NCBI GenBank assembly: GCA_017647065.1
Contig: JAGCLI010000246.1
Coordinates: forward strand, 1-7,220
Length of the DNA stretch: 7,220 nucleotides
Direction of reading: 5' to 3'
Source: Bacteroidales bacterium
GTDB lineage: Bacteria; Bacteroidota; Bacteroidia; Bacteroidales; P3
Shown here: piece after piece, positions 1 to 5,347 of the stretch
Numbering within the stretch: the first letter of the stretch is position 1
Layout: each line of letters starts with the position of its first letter
Notes under the pieces: model-generated
Database searches by the model: none
Told to the model about the DNA's origin: nothing
The model's input: only the letters and a program-made list of their open reading frames with translations
Made by a program: the position numbers and the translations under genes

Positions 1-566
1 ATTTTCATTTTCAAAGAGTAAAACCAGACATCAATAACACCAATTTATTGACGTGTGTTGTTGCAGCCTTTACCTCAAAGGCTCCCGAAGACGTTGTAGG
101 CACTTCTGTCTCAAACGGAAAGAAAAGAATCTATCCCACAGATGCAGAAACAGCCTATTGTTTAATAATAGGAGATCAAGTAAAGATAGAAGCCTTAGAT
201 TCGAACCATAAATTAGCAATAGCAAGAGCTGTAAAAGAAAAAGGAGATTACTTCCAACAAATGCATTTGATAGAAAATGGGGAAGCAAAGGCTTGTGAAA
301 TCTTTAAAAATCGTGCAACATTTCGTAGAGCCTTAGCACAAAAAGAAGGTGAAACTCACTTAATAGAATCGCTTGATAGAATGACGATAGAAGATTTTAC
401 AAATACCTTAATTTCCTTTGGCTATGAACAAGCAATTTACTTAGATATGGGTTCATGGTCAGAAGGGTGGTATAGAAATTCAGAGAATCAAATTGTGAGA
501 ATAGGTAATAATTGGAAGAGTTCTCACTTGCAAACAAATTGGTTAGTCATTCGCAAAAATAAATAA
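1..566 (+). CDS. Phosphodiester glycosidase-domain protein (NAGPA/DUF2233-like), C-terminal part; 5' end off window
   Basis: The frame is open from base 3 with no stop, so the gene enters from the left; the TTG at 48 is an internal Leu codon rather than a needed start. About 187 residues are visible. They resemble the C-terminal half of the phosphodiester glycosidase family (relatives of the mannose-6-phosphate uncovering enzyme), as found in Bacteroidetes: an RRAL motif near visible residue 108, then a D/F-rich helix, then AIYLDMGSWSEGWYR near 144-158, and an ending NWLVIRKNK like the usual 'NTSYIVWR-K' tail. In canonical members the segment after AIYLD is a glycine-rich DGGGSS; here it is DMGSWS, so classical catalysis is uncertain. 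Such proteins usually act in the periplasm or outside the cell on sugar phosphodiesters, but the signal sequence would lie outside the window. The stop is 21 bases before the glycosyltransferase gene, which suggests co-transcription. The family call comes from recalled motifs, not a search. Confidence 0.6.
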   Translation, partial: FHFQRVKPDINNTNLLTCVVAAFTSKAPEDVVGTSVSNGKKRIYPTDAETAYCLIIGDQVKIEALDSNHKLAIARAVKEKGDYFQQMHLIENGEAKACEIFKNRATFRRALAQKEGETHLIESLDRMTIEDFTNTLISFGYEQAIYLDMGSWSEGWYRNSENQIVRIGNNWKSSHLQTNWLVIRKNK

Positions 567-587
567 AAGCCTTAGAAAATTACTTCA

Positions 588-1526
588 ATGAAATTTTTTT
601 ACTACCTAAAAGCCTGCACAATCCTACTAACACCTCACTTTATTTTAAAAGCGAGAAAGCACTTTTTCTTAAAGAAATACTATTCAAAATACAACAATGA
701 AGACTTGCAATTCCGACTAAACTACTACAATAAGCTAAAACAAAACAAGCCTCTTACCGAGAAAGCCACTAATCTTGCAAAACACAAGCTCAAAAATGTA
801 AACTATTCAAAGGTTTATTACTTTGATAGTTATGAATATACGAGATACTTTCCTAAAAACCTAAATTGGAAATTTGCTCCGGGCGATATAACCGATTTAC
901 AACAAGAACCAACCATAGTAAAAAGTCGTCCAATAAGCCAAGATAATGAGAATTCTATTCTTTTGAAACTAAATAAAATCAGACATTTTATCTTTGTAAA
1001 CGATAAAAGCAAATTTGAAAACAAAATTCCTAAAATCCTTTTCAGAGGAGCAGCACACGGCAAACCAATTAGACAAAAGTTTATTGAAATGTATGTAAAC
1101 AATCCAATGTGTGATGTAAAAGATACAGCAAAGGACTCAATCAATCCAATAAATTGGCAAAGTAAACCAATAAGCATAAAAGAGCAACTAAAATATCGTT
1201 ACATTATGGCAATAGAAGGCAACGATGTAGCAAGTAATCTTAAATGGATTATGTCCTCAAACTCAATTGCCGTAATGCCTCGCCCAAAATACGAAACTTG
1301 GTTTATGGAAGGTACATTGATTCCTAACCATCACTACATTGAAATAAAAGATGATTTTAGCGATTTAATAGAAAGAGTGAATTTCTATGAACAAAATCCC
1401 GAATTAGCAAAGAATATAATAAAGAATGCCAATGAATACGTAAAACAATTCAAAGATAAAAAAAGAGAAAAACTACTTGGCATTTTAGTAATGAAGAAAT
1501 ACTTTGAAAAAACAGGACAACTTTAA
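588..1526 (+). CDS. Glycosyltransferase family 90 (CAP10/LPS-type) protein
   Basis: A 312-residue protein with the pattern of bacterial GT90 enzymes, which transfer sugars (xylose, glucose or similar) onto LPS or capsule glycans. Visible family signatures are PGDITD (98-103) and PTIVKSRPI (108-116) with the following DN.NS.LLKL and RHF, then KILFRGA (149-155) with RQKF (162-165), YRYIMAIEGNDVASNLKWIM (203-222) and SNSIAVMP, and finally WFMEG..IPNHHYIEI (238-253), the donor-site region. The length is normal for the compact bacterial form. There is no clear signal peptide; the hydrophobic start (residues 5-20) is short, so a cytoplasmic or membrane-associated site facing the cytosol fits best. 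The ATG at 588 is the first sensible start after the upstream stop and no strong Shine-Dalgarno is present, as is common in Bacteroidetes. Donor and acceptor sugars cannot be read from the sequence. The 21-base gap to the upstream glycosidase-like gene suggests a two-gene transcript concerned with surface glycans. Confidence 0.9.
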   Translation: MKFFYYLKACTILLTPHFILKARKHFFLKKYYSKYNNEDLQFRLNYYNKLKQNKPLTEKATNLAKHKLKNVNYSKVYYFDSYEYTRYFPKNLNWKFAPGDITDLQQEPTIVKSRPISQDNENSILLKLNKIRHFIFVNDKSKFENKIPKILFRGAAHGKPIRQKFIEMYVNNPMCDVKDTAKDSINPINWQSKPISIKEQLKYRYIMAIEGNDVASNLKWIMSSNSIAVMPRPKYETWFMEGTLIPNHHYIEIKDDFSDLIERVNFYEQNPELAKNIIKNANEYVKQFKDKKREKLLGILVMKKYFEKTGQL

Positions 1527-1620
1527 GTAATTATTATGCTTTTTCAACATATCTCCAACAATGCAGATGAATTTTTAGTATAAAACATCCCAAAAGCGTC
1601 TTCAATATATATAAAAAAAC

Positions 1621-1650
1621 TTGTTATATATGAAAATATTTGTAGCTTTG
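1621..1650 (+). promoter_or_regulatory. Bacteroidetes-type promoter for the lipoprotein gene
   Basis: TTG at 1621-1623 (-33 element) and TAGCTTTG at 1643-1650 (matches TAnnTTTG, the -7 element) are separated by 19 bases, the expected spacing for the Bacteroidetes primary sigma factor. The -7 sits in a perfect 10-bp palindrome, CTTTGCAAAG (1646-1655). Transcription would start near 1656-1658, giving a leader of about 125-130 nt before the lipoprotein ATG. Confidence 0.65.
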
Positions 1651-1670
1651 CAAAGTTATACTTGTGAAAA

Positions 1671-1721
1671 ATGAATTTTAAATACTTATTTCTACTTTAT
1701 TTAGGGGAGGAAAGGCGATAA
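1671..1721 (+). CDS. Possible 16-codon leader ORF
   Basis: ATG at 1671 runs for 16 codons (MNFKYLFLLYLGEERR) to a TAA at 1719-1721. It lies wholly within the predicted leader of the lipoprotein gene, about 14 bases after the expected transcription start, and its stop codon lies inside the left arm of the hairpin at 1715-1738. That arrangement is compatible with a leader peptide whose translation affects the hairpin, but an ORF this short arises easily by chance, and no typical amino-acid run marks it as an attenuator. No function is assigned. Confidence 0.2.
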   Translation: MNFKYLFLLYLGEERR

Positions 1722-1738
1722 ACAATTTAATTTATCGC
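1715..1738 (+). promoter_or_regulatory. Leader hairpin upstream of the lipoprotein gene
   Basis: GCGATAAA (1715-1722) and TTTATCGC (1731-1738) form a perfect 8-bp stem with an 8-base loop, followed by CAAGCATTTCGG rather than a T-run, so it is not a terminator. It is 46 bases before the lipoprotein start and could affect mRNA stability or translation. A GGGGAGG run at 1704-1710, just before the stem, looks like a Shine-Dalgarno but has no start codon at a useful distance. Confidence 0.4.
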
Positions 1739-1784
1739 AAGCATTTCGGTTATTAAACAAAATAATTTATAAATATTAAAAGAT

Positions 1785-2297
1785 ATGAAAAAAAGGATTG
1801 ATTTATTACTTGCTATATTTTTAGTGGTAGTTTCGTTTGGTTTCATAAGTTGTGAGTCTGACCAAGAAGAAATAGAGGCGAAGTACACTTATGTAGGTGA
1901 GATTGTTTCTTATTATGATTTTCCAGTACCCCCAATAGAATCTATTACATGTTTAGTTAATGATAATAGTTTATTGTTAAAGAAGAAAAAATCAAGACTG
2001 ACAGGAACAGCTCATGGAGATAAGCCCTCTGTTACCCGACTTGATGTTGTTGTTTCCAATGACACCATTTACCTTTACGAAAAATGGTTTAACACTTGGA
2101 CATGTAATTGTGAATATGTTATAGATGAAAATATTCTTGTGACTAATATACCGAAAGGAAGATGGATTGTAAATAATATCGTATGTTTTTATCCAAATGA
2201 AACAGAAGATGATCTTACTTTTTATATCACACCAGAAATCAATGTAGATATACCAGAGATTGTTAGCAAAAATATATTCAGTATAGAAATAAAATAA
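1785..2297 (+). CDS. Uncharacterised lipoprotein
   Basis: I do not recognise a family for this 170-residue protein. It begins with a clear lipoprotein signal: basic MKKR, a hydrophobic core (about residues 6-20) and a lipobox FISC with the modified cysteine at residue 23. The residues after it, ESDQEEIEA, are acidic, which resembles the surface-export signal described for some Bacteroidetes lipoproteins, so outer-leaflet display is possible but not proven. The mature part is about 148 residues with alternating hydrophobic and polar stretches typical of a small beta-rich domain, and holds four more cysteines (in ITCLV, TWTCNCEY and NIVCFY) that could pair as disulfides. The ATG at 1785 follows an A-rich stretch (TTAAAAGAT) and gives a complete signal peptide. 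The gene has its own promoter and leader and ends at a strong terminator, so it looks monocistronic and separate from the glycosyltransferase upstream. Confidence 0.85.
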   Translation: MKKRIDLLLAIFLVVVSFGFISCESDQEEIEAKYTYVGEIVSYYDFPVPPIESITCLVNDNSLLLKKKKSRLTGTAHGDKPSVTRLDVVVSNDTIYLYEKWFNTWTCNCEYVIDENILVTNIPKGRWIVNNIVCFYPNETEDDLTFYITPEINVDIPEIVSKNIFSIEIK

Positions 2298-2305
2298 ATA
2301 AAAAT

Positions 2306-2338
2306 AAAAGCCGAGTCAAGAAAACGATTCGGCTTTTT
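2306..2338 (+). terminator. Rho-independent terminator of the lipoprotein gene
   Basis: AAAAGCCGAGTC (2306-2317) pairs with GATTCGGCTTTT (2326-2337) through 12 bp including one G-U, with an 8-base loop and a T-run built into the 3' arm. It starts 8 bases after the lipoprotein stop. The 5' side is A-rich, so weak activity on the other strand is possible, but the - strand gene has its own element at 2375-2398. Confidence 0.85.
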
Positions 2339-2374
2339 CAATTATTCTAACCACTTAATCAATCAAATTCTTTT

Positions 2375-2398
2375 AAAGAAAAAAAATTTTTTTTCTTT
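2375..2398 (-). terminator. A8T8 palindrome, probable terminator of the T9SS type A gene
   Basis: A perfect 24-bp palindrome (AAAG, eight A, eight T, CTTT) lies three bases past the stop codon of the - strand gene that ends at 2402. There is no unpaired loop in the DNA, so an RNA hairpin would have to open a few central A-U pairs. On the - strand it is preceded by AACAAAG and ends with TTTAAAAG, so the T8 tract inside the element is its best U-run. The core is shared with the larger palindrome after metK. The position argues for termination or 3'-end formation; efficiency cannot be judged from sequence. Confidence 0.55.
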
Positions 2399-2401
2399 GT
2401 T

Positions 2402-3604
2402 TTATTCTATCAAAATCTTTTTGTTTGCAAAGCCTCGTTGTGTCTTTATTCTTACGATGTACGTTCCACTTTGAAGATTTGATACATCTATTGTTTCAAT
2501 ATTTTGACTACCTTGTTTTCTTAACACAACTTGTCCTAAGGCGTTATGGATTTCTATTTCTTTTACCTTAAAAGATGATTGCACTGTTACAATATCCTTT
2601 GCAGGATTTGGGTAAACGTTGGAATATCTATCAACCGTAGCATTGTAAAGCGACATATCAAAATTCACACCATCTCCCAAAGTAGAATCTGTTTCTGCAA
2701 AAATTGGAAAAATGAACATTTGGCAAGTGTTTGGTATAGGTAATGTATAAGAAGAATAATAACCGTTTGTTTCGTCAAGAATCAAATCATAATATAGATA
2801 TGAACTCATAATATAATTTCCATTATCTCCCAGAGTATTGTTATAAGAGTGTTCACTCCAATGCATCCAATTTGCAGAAGTACTGTCTGTGGCAGTTCTT
2901 ACTAAAGATGGGTATTCCGAATAACAATCTTTGGTAAATATTACTTTAAGCAAACGGGTTGATTTTGGTAATATATCTTCTACTATATAAAATAATCCAT
3001 TTACATTGACAGGATTATCAAAGTAAAATTCTAAAAAAGTATAATCAAGAGATGCAATTAAATTAAAATTTGTATCAATATCCACTGATGCAATTTCGTG
3101 TTCCATTGTCCCATTCATTATTTTTAATTTTCCTTTTTCTACATTATTATAATGTCTTCTTACACTATCTGCCATTGCTTCTACTCCTATTTCTTCTAAA
3201 ATACGAACAAGGGGCGTAATCATTTCGACTTTTTGAAAACTTGGAAAATATAATTCTTGTGGTGGTGATAAAAAATTACTTATTGGATAATACAAATAAT
3301 TTATTCCGACTGCAACACCCTTAATTGTCAATAATGTATCTGTAAAATAAGGTTGTGCTCTATCAAGTACATGAGAATACCAATCATACCAATCCCAATA
3401 TCCTTCTATAGCAAAATAATAATGACCTCTATTCAAATAATGATAGGCAGAATTGTTAATATCTAAATAATGTGGTGTAGCGCAAAAGTCTTCTGTTATA
3501 TAGTTAGGGAAAAAATAATCATTAAAAATAGTATCATTGTTTTGACTTTTTGCTGATAATGATAAAACCACTATTGTAATAAAAAGAAATGCTATTTTTT
3601 TCAT
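2402..3604 (-). CDS. Secreted protein with T9SS type A C-terminal sorting domain
   Basis: A 400-residue protein with a Sec signal peptide (MKKIAFLF, hydrophobic core to about residue 18, likely cleavage after SAKSQ). The last 72 residues form a type A sorting domain: NVYPNPAKDIVTV (329-341), EIHNALGQVVL (323+ region, about 353-361 in the chain), IDVSNLQSGTYIVRI (about 372-387) and a terminal KKILIE. This domain directs export through the type IX system, after which it is removed and the cargo is usually anchored to the cell surface or released. The central region, about residues 20-325, is rich in Tyr, Trp, Asp and Asn (for example YWDWYDWYSH near 68-77) and I recognise no catalytic motif, so the role of the cargo is unknown. 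The start is the ATG at 3604-3602, which gives an intact signal peptide. The gene lies downstream of metK on the same strand but is separated by about 200 bases containing a terminator-like palindrome and promoter candidates, so it is probably transcribed on its own. Confidence 0.85.
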   Translation of the reverse strand: MKKIAFLFITIVVLSLSAKSQNNDTIFNDYFFPNYITEDFCATPHYLDINNSAYHYLNRGHYYFAIEGYWDWYDWYSHVLDRAQPYFTDTLLTIKGVAVGINYLYYPISNFLSPPQELYFPSFQKVEMITPLVRILEEIGVEAMADSVRRHYNNVEKGKLKIMNGTMEHEIASVDIDTNFNLIASLDYTFLEFYFDNPVNVNGLFYIVEDILPKSTRLLKVIFTKDCYSEYPSLVRTATDSTSANWMHWSEHSYNNTLGDNGNYIMSSYLYYDLILDETNGYYSSYTLPIPNTCQMFIFPIFAETDSTLGDGVNFDMSLYNATVDRYSNVYPNPAKDIVTVQSSFKVKEIEIHNALGQVVLRKQGSQNIETIDVSNLQSGTYIVRIKTQRGFANKKILIE

Positions 3605-3660
3605 ATCGCTTTGTTTATGGCTATTTTACTTTTTTTCTCTATTTGCTTAAATTGTTCTTG

Positions 3661-3668
3661 CAAAGGTA
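3661..3668 (-). promoter_or_regulatory. Candidate -7 element for the T9SS type A gene
   Basis: On the - strand the sequence reads TACCTTTG, a match to TAnnTTTG, 57 bases before the start codon, and it is the same octamer as in the best metK promoter. A second match, TATATTTG, lies at 3712-3719. Neither has a TTG at the usual 19-21 base distance, so the assignment rests on the -7 element and position only. Confidence 0.4.
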
Positions 3669-3685
3669 GGTTATGCTTTTAGTGT

Positions 3686-3715
3686 TTTGCATAATATTCG
3701 AATATGTATTGCAAA
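3686..3715. promoter_or_regulatory. Nested dyad upstream of the T9SS type A gene (possible operator)
   Basis: A perfect 12-bp palindrome ATATTCGAATAT (3694-3705) sits between inverted copies of TTTGCA (3686-3691) and TGCAAA (3710-3715). The two dyads are offset by one base. The element overlaps the upstream -7 candidate and lies just upstream of the downstream one, a suitable place for a regulator. No known operator is recognised, and part of the symmetry may reflect AT-rich composition. Confidence 0.35.
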
Positions 3716-3741
3716 TATAGAAATATTTCTTTGAATTAAAA

Positions 3742-3783
3742 AAATAAAGCAAAGAAAAAAAATTTTTTTTCTTTGCTTTATTT
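3742..3783 (-). terminator. 42-bp perfect palindrome after metK (probable terminator)
   Basis: The sequence AAATAAAGCAAAG plus eight A is followed by its exact reverse complement, with the centre between 3762 and 3763 and no spacer. On the - strand it follows the metK stop by 21 bases and is followed by a further T-run (TTTTTAATT), which fits an intrinsic terminator with an A-U stem clamped by GC pairs. A GC pair and a CG pair near the ends (3749-3750 with 3775-3776) and one at 3754/3771 are the only non-AT pairs. It shares its 25-base core with the element at 2375-2398. Confidence 0.6.
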
Positions 3784-3804
3784 AATATTTTCTTTGCTTT
3801 ATTT
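3767..3804. repeat. 17-bp direct repeat between the metK stop and the palindrome
   Basis: TTTTCTTTGCTTTATTT occurs at 3767-3783 and again at 3788-3804 with a 4-base spacer; the second copy abuts the metK stop codon. The inverted copy at 3742-3758 completes the palindrome, so there are three copies of one arm. The outer copy could pair with the inverted copy instead, giving an alternative hairpin with a 29-base loop. This looks like a local duplication of a terminator arm. Confidence 0.8.
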
Positions 3805-5073
3805 TTAGAGGTTAAAGGCTTTTTTGATTCTATCTACATAATCAAGTTTTTCCCAAGTAAAGAACTCAACTTCTTTTTGAATTTTCTTCCCATTTCTTTG
3901 AATTTCCACTACTTTCTTATACGGTGTACGTCCAAAGTGTCCGTATGAAGAGGTTGGAGCAAAGATAGGGTTTTTCAATCCGAAGCGTTCTACTATTGCG
4001 TAAGGACGTAGGTCAAATATTGTTTTGATTTTTTCGGCTATTTGACCATCTGTCATTGTTTTTCCATTTTCTTGCACCTTTGCAGTGCCGTATGTGTTTA
4101 CGTAAAGTCCAACAGGCTGTGCTATTCCTATGGCGTATGCTACTTGTACTAAGACTTCTTCACACAATCCTGCTGCTACCATATTTTTTGCTATATGTCT
4201 TACTGCGTATGCTGCACTTCTATCTACCTTTGAAGAGTCTTTGCCTGAGAATGCTCCGCCTCCGTGAGCTCCTTTACCGCCATAAGTATCTACTATTATC
4301 TTTCTTCCTGTCAAGCCTGTATCTCCGTGTGGTCCTCCTATAACAAATTTTCCTGTTGGATTAACATGCAAGGTGTAGTCTGCGTTAAACAAATCTTTTA
4401 CGCTTTGTTTTTGTTGCTTTTCTATCACTCTTGGAATTAAAATCTCTTTTACGTCTTTTTTTATGCGTTCAAGCATCTTTGCCTCTTCATCAAAGTCATC
4501 GTGTTGAGTAGAAATAACGATTGTGTTAATGGCTTTTGGTGTGTTGTCATCGTTATACTCTATTGTAACTTGGCTTTTTGAATCGGGACGAAGGTATGTC
4601 ATTTGCTTTCCTTCTTTTCTGATTTGCGCAAGTTCGTAAACCAACATATGAGAAAGCTGTAAAGAAAGTGGCATATAGTCTTCTGTGTCGCTACAAGCAT
4701 ATCCGAACATCATTCCTTGATCTCCTGCTCCTTGTTCTTCTTCTGTTTGTCTTTCTACGCCTTGATTTATATCTGGACTTTGCTCATGGATTGCCGAAAT
4801 CACACCACAAGAATTGCTTTCAAACATATATTCGCCTTTTGTGTAGCCTATGTTTTTTATTACTTGTCTTGCTGTGTGTTGAACATCAACGTATGCTTCT
4901 GCTTTCACCTCTCCGCTAAGTACTACTAAGCCTGTGGTTACTAATGTTTCGCAAGCAACTTTTGAATTTTCATCTTGTGAAAGAAATTCATCTAAAAGTG
5001 CATCGGAAATTTGGTCTGCAACTTTATCTGGGTGCCCTTCTGAAACTGACTCTGATGTAAAAAAATATGACAT
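3805..5073 (-). CDS. metK: S-adenosylmethionine synthetase (methionine adenosyltransferase)
   Basis: MetK condenses methionine with ATP to S-adenosylmethionine, releasing phosphate and pyrophosphate; it is cytoplasmic, usually tetrameric, and needs Mg and K ions. The 422-residue protein is full length for the Bacteroidetes form, longer than the 384-residue E. coli enzyme. The N-terminal [20 protein letters not shown] (5-24) carries Glu8, His14, Asp16 and Lys17 of the ATP/metal site. [11 protein letters not shown] (115-125) is the signature around the methionine/adenine pocket, followed by the C-terminal signatures [12 protein letters not shown] (247-258) and [19 protein letters not shown] (271-289), the phosphate-binding P-loop-like segment, then a complete C-terminal domain ending [19 protein letters not shown]. 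No key residue is missing. The start is the ATG at 5073, which aligns with the family N-terminus. It is isolated from its neighbours by a terminator on each side and has its own promoter at about 5232-5262, with a leader near 150 nt that contains a structured element. Confidence 0.98.
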   Translation of the reverse strand: MSYFFTSESVSEGHPDKVADQISDALLDEFLSQDENSKVACETLVTTGLVVLSGEVKAEAYVDVQHTARQVIKNIGYTKGEYMFESNSCGVISAIHEQSPDINQGVERQTEEEQGAGDQGMMFGYACSDTEDYMPLSLQLSHMLVYELAQIRKEGKQMTYLRPDSKSQVTIEYNDDNTPKAINTIVISTQHDDFDEEAKMLERIKKDVKEILIPRVIEKQQKQSVKDLFNADYTLHVNPTGKFVIGGPHGDTGLTGRKIIVDTYGGKGAHGGGAFSGKDSSKVDRSAAYAVRHIAKNMVAAGLCEEVLVQVAYAIGIAQPVGLYVNTYGTAKVQENGKTMTDGQIAEKIKTIFDLRPYAIVERFGLKNPIFAPTSSYGHFGRTPYKKVVEIQRNGKKIQKEVEFFTWEKLDYVDRIKKAFNL

Positions 5074-5146
5074 AATACTTTGTTGTTTTAAAATTATAAA
5101 TCACTAAACTAAATTATAACGCTAAGCGAACAAAGATATGATATGA

Positions 5147-5211
5147 TTGGATTAAAAAAAGATGTTAAAATGTTGTTTTAGCATTTTTTTATGTGGTTGC
5201 AATCAATCCAA
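5147..5211 (-). promoter_or_regulatory. Structured element in the metK leader
   Basis: On the - strand TTGGATT (5211-5205) pairs with AATCCAA (5153-5147). Inside it, a run of A (5190-5184) faces a run of T (5160-5154), and an inner stem joins ATGCTAAAA (5184-5176) to TTTTAACAT (5170-5162) around a 5-base loop, with one C-A mismatch. A 14-base bulge sits on the 5' side. The inner hairpin followed by T7 resembles a weak terminator or attenuator, and it lies between the best promoter and the metK start. No known SAM riboswitch core is recognisable. Confidence 0.35.
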
Positions 5212-5231
5212 ATCTTTCCACTTAGAGTTTG

Positions 5232-5262
5232 CAAAGGTAAAACAAATATTTTAATCTGCAAA
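5232..5262 (-). promoter_or_regulatory. Bacteroidetes-type promoter for metK
   Basis: On the - strand TTTG (5262-5259) and TACCTTTG (5239-5232) are 19 bases apart, the expected -33/-7 arrangement. Transcription would start near 5225, giving a leader of about 150 nt. A second -7-like TATCTTTG lies at 5138-5131, closer to the gene, but lacks a TTG at proper spacing; it overlaps the region just upstream of a short dyad CGCT-A-AGCG (5120-5128). Confidence 0.6.
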
Positions 5263-5276
5263 TTATAAATTAAAAA

Positions 5277-5313
5277 AAATATCGGACTATCTTAACAAGA
5301 TAATCCGATATTT
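5277..5313 (-). terminator. Rho-independent terminator of the large T9SS type B gene
   Basis: AAATATCGGA (5277-5286) pairs with TCCGATATTT (5304-5313), and after one C-A mismatch TATCTT (5288-5293) pairs with AAGATA (5297-5302) around a 3-base loop. On the - strand the stem leads into a run of eight T (5279-5272). It begins 34 bases after the stop of the gene ending at 5348, and separates that gene from the metK promoter immediately downstream. Confidence 0.85.
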
Positions 5314-5347
5314 GATATGAAAAGAATTAGTATTTTAACAGTTTGTA

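Noticed and set aside
48..50. TTG as the start of the first gene
   Set aside because: The frame is open back to base 3, and starting here gives neither a signal peptide nor a complete domain.
830..1177. Antisense ORF inside the glycosyltransferase gene
   Set aside because: Its product is a hydrophobic, low-complexity translation opposite a well-supported GT90 gene, with no start context or family resemblance. The same holds for open frames opposite metK and the large secreted protein.
1605..1632. Hairpin ATATATAA/TTATATAT as terminator of the glycosyltransferase gene
   Set aside because: The stem is pure A-T, is not followed by a T-run, lies about 80 bases after the stop, and overlaps the -33 element of the next promoter. 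No clear terminator was found for the glycosyltransferase gene.
5135..5153. Short tandem repeat GATAT-GATAT-GATTG-GATT
   Set aside because: Only two exact 5-base units plus degenerate ones; within expectation for AT-rich intergenic DNA.
5162..5190. Terminator on the + strand
   Set aside because: The hairpin is followed by T7 on this strand as well, but no + strand gene lies upstream; the coding content from 2402 to the right edge is entirely on the - strand.
5074..5231. SAM riboswitch in the metK leader
   Set aside because: I looked for a recognisable SAM-I or SAM-II core on the - strand and saw neither the conserved junction sequences nor a matching stem layout; only the AT-rich hairpins described remain.
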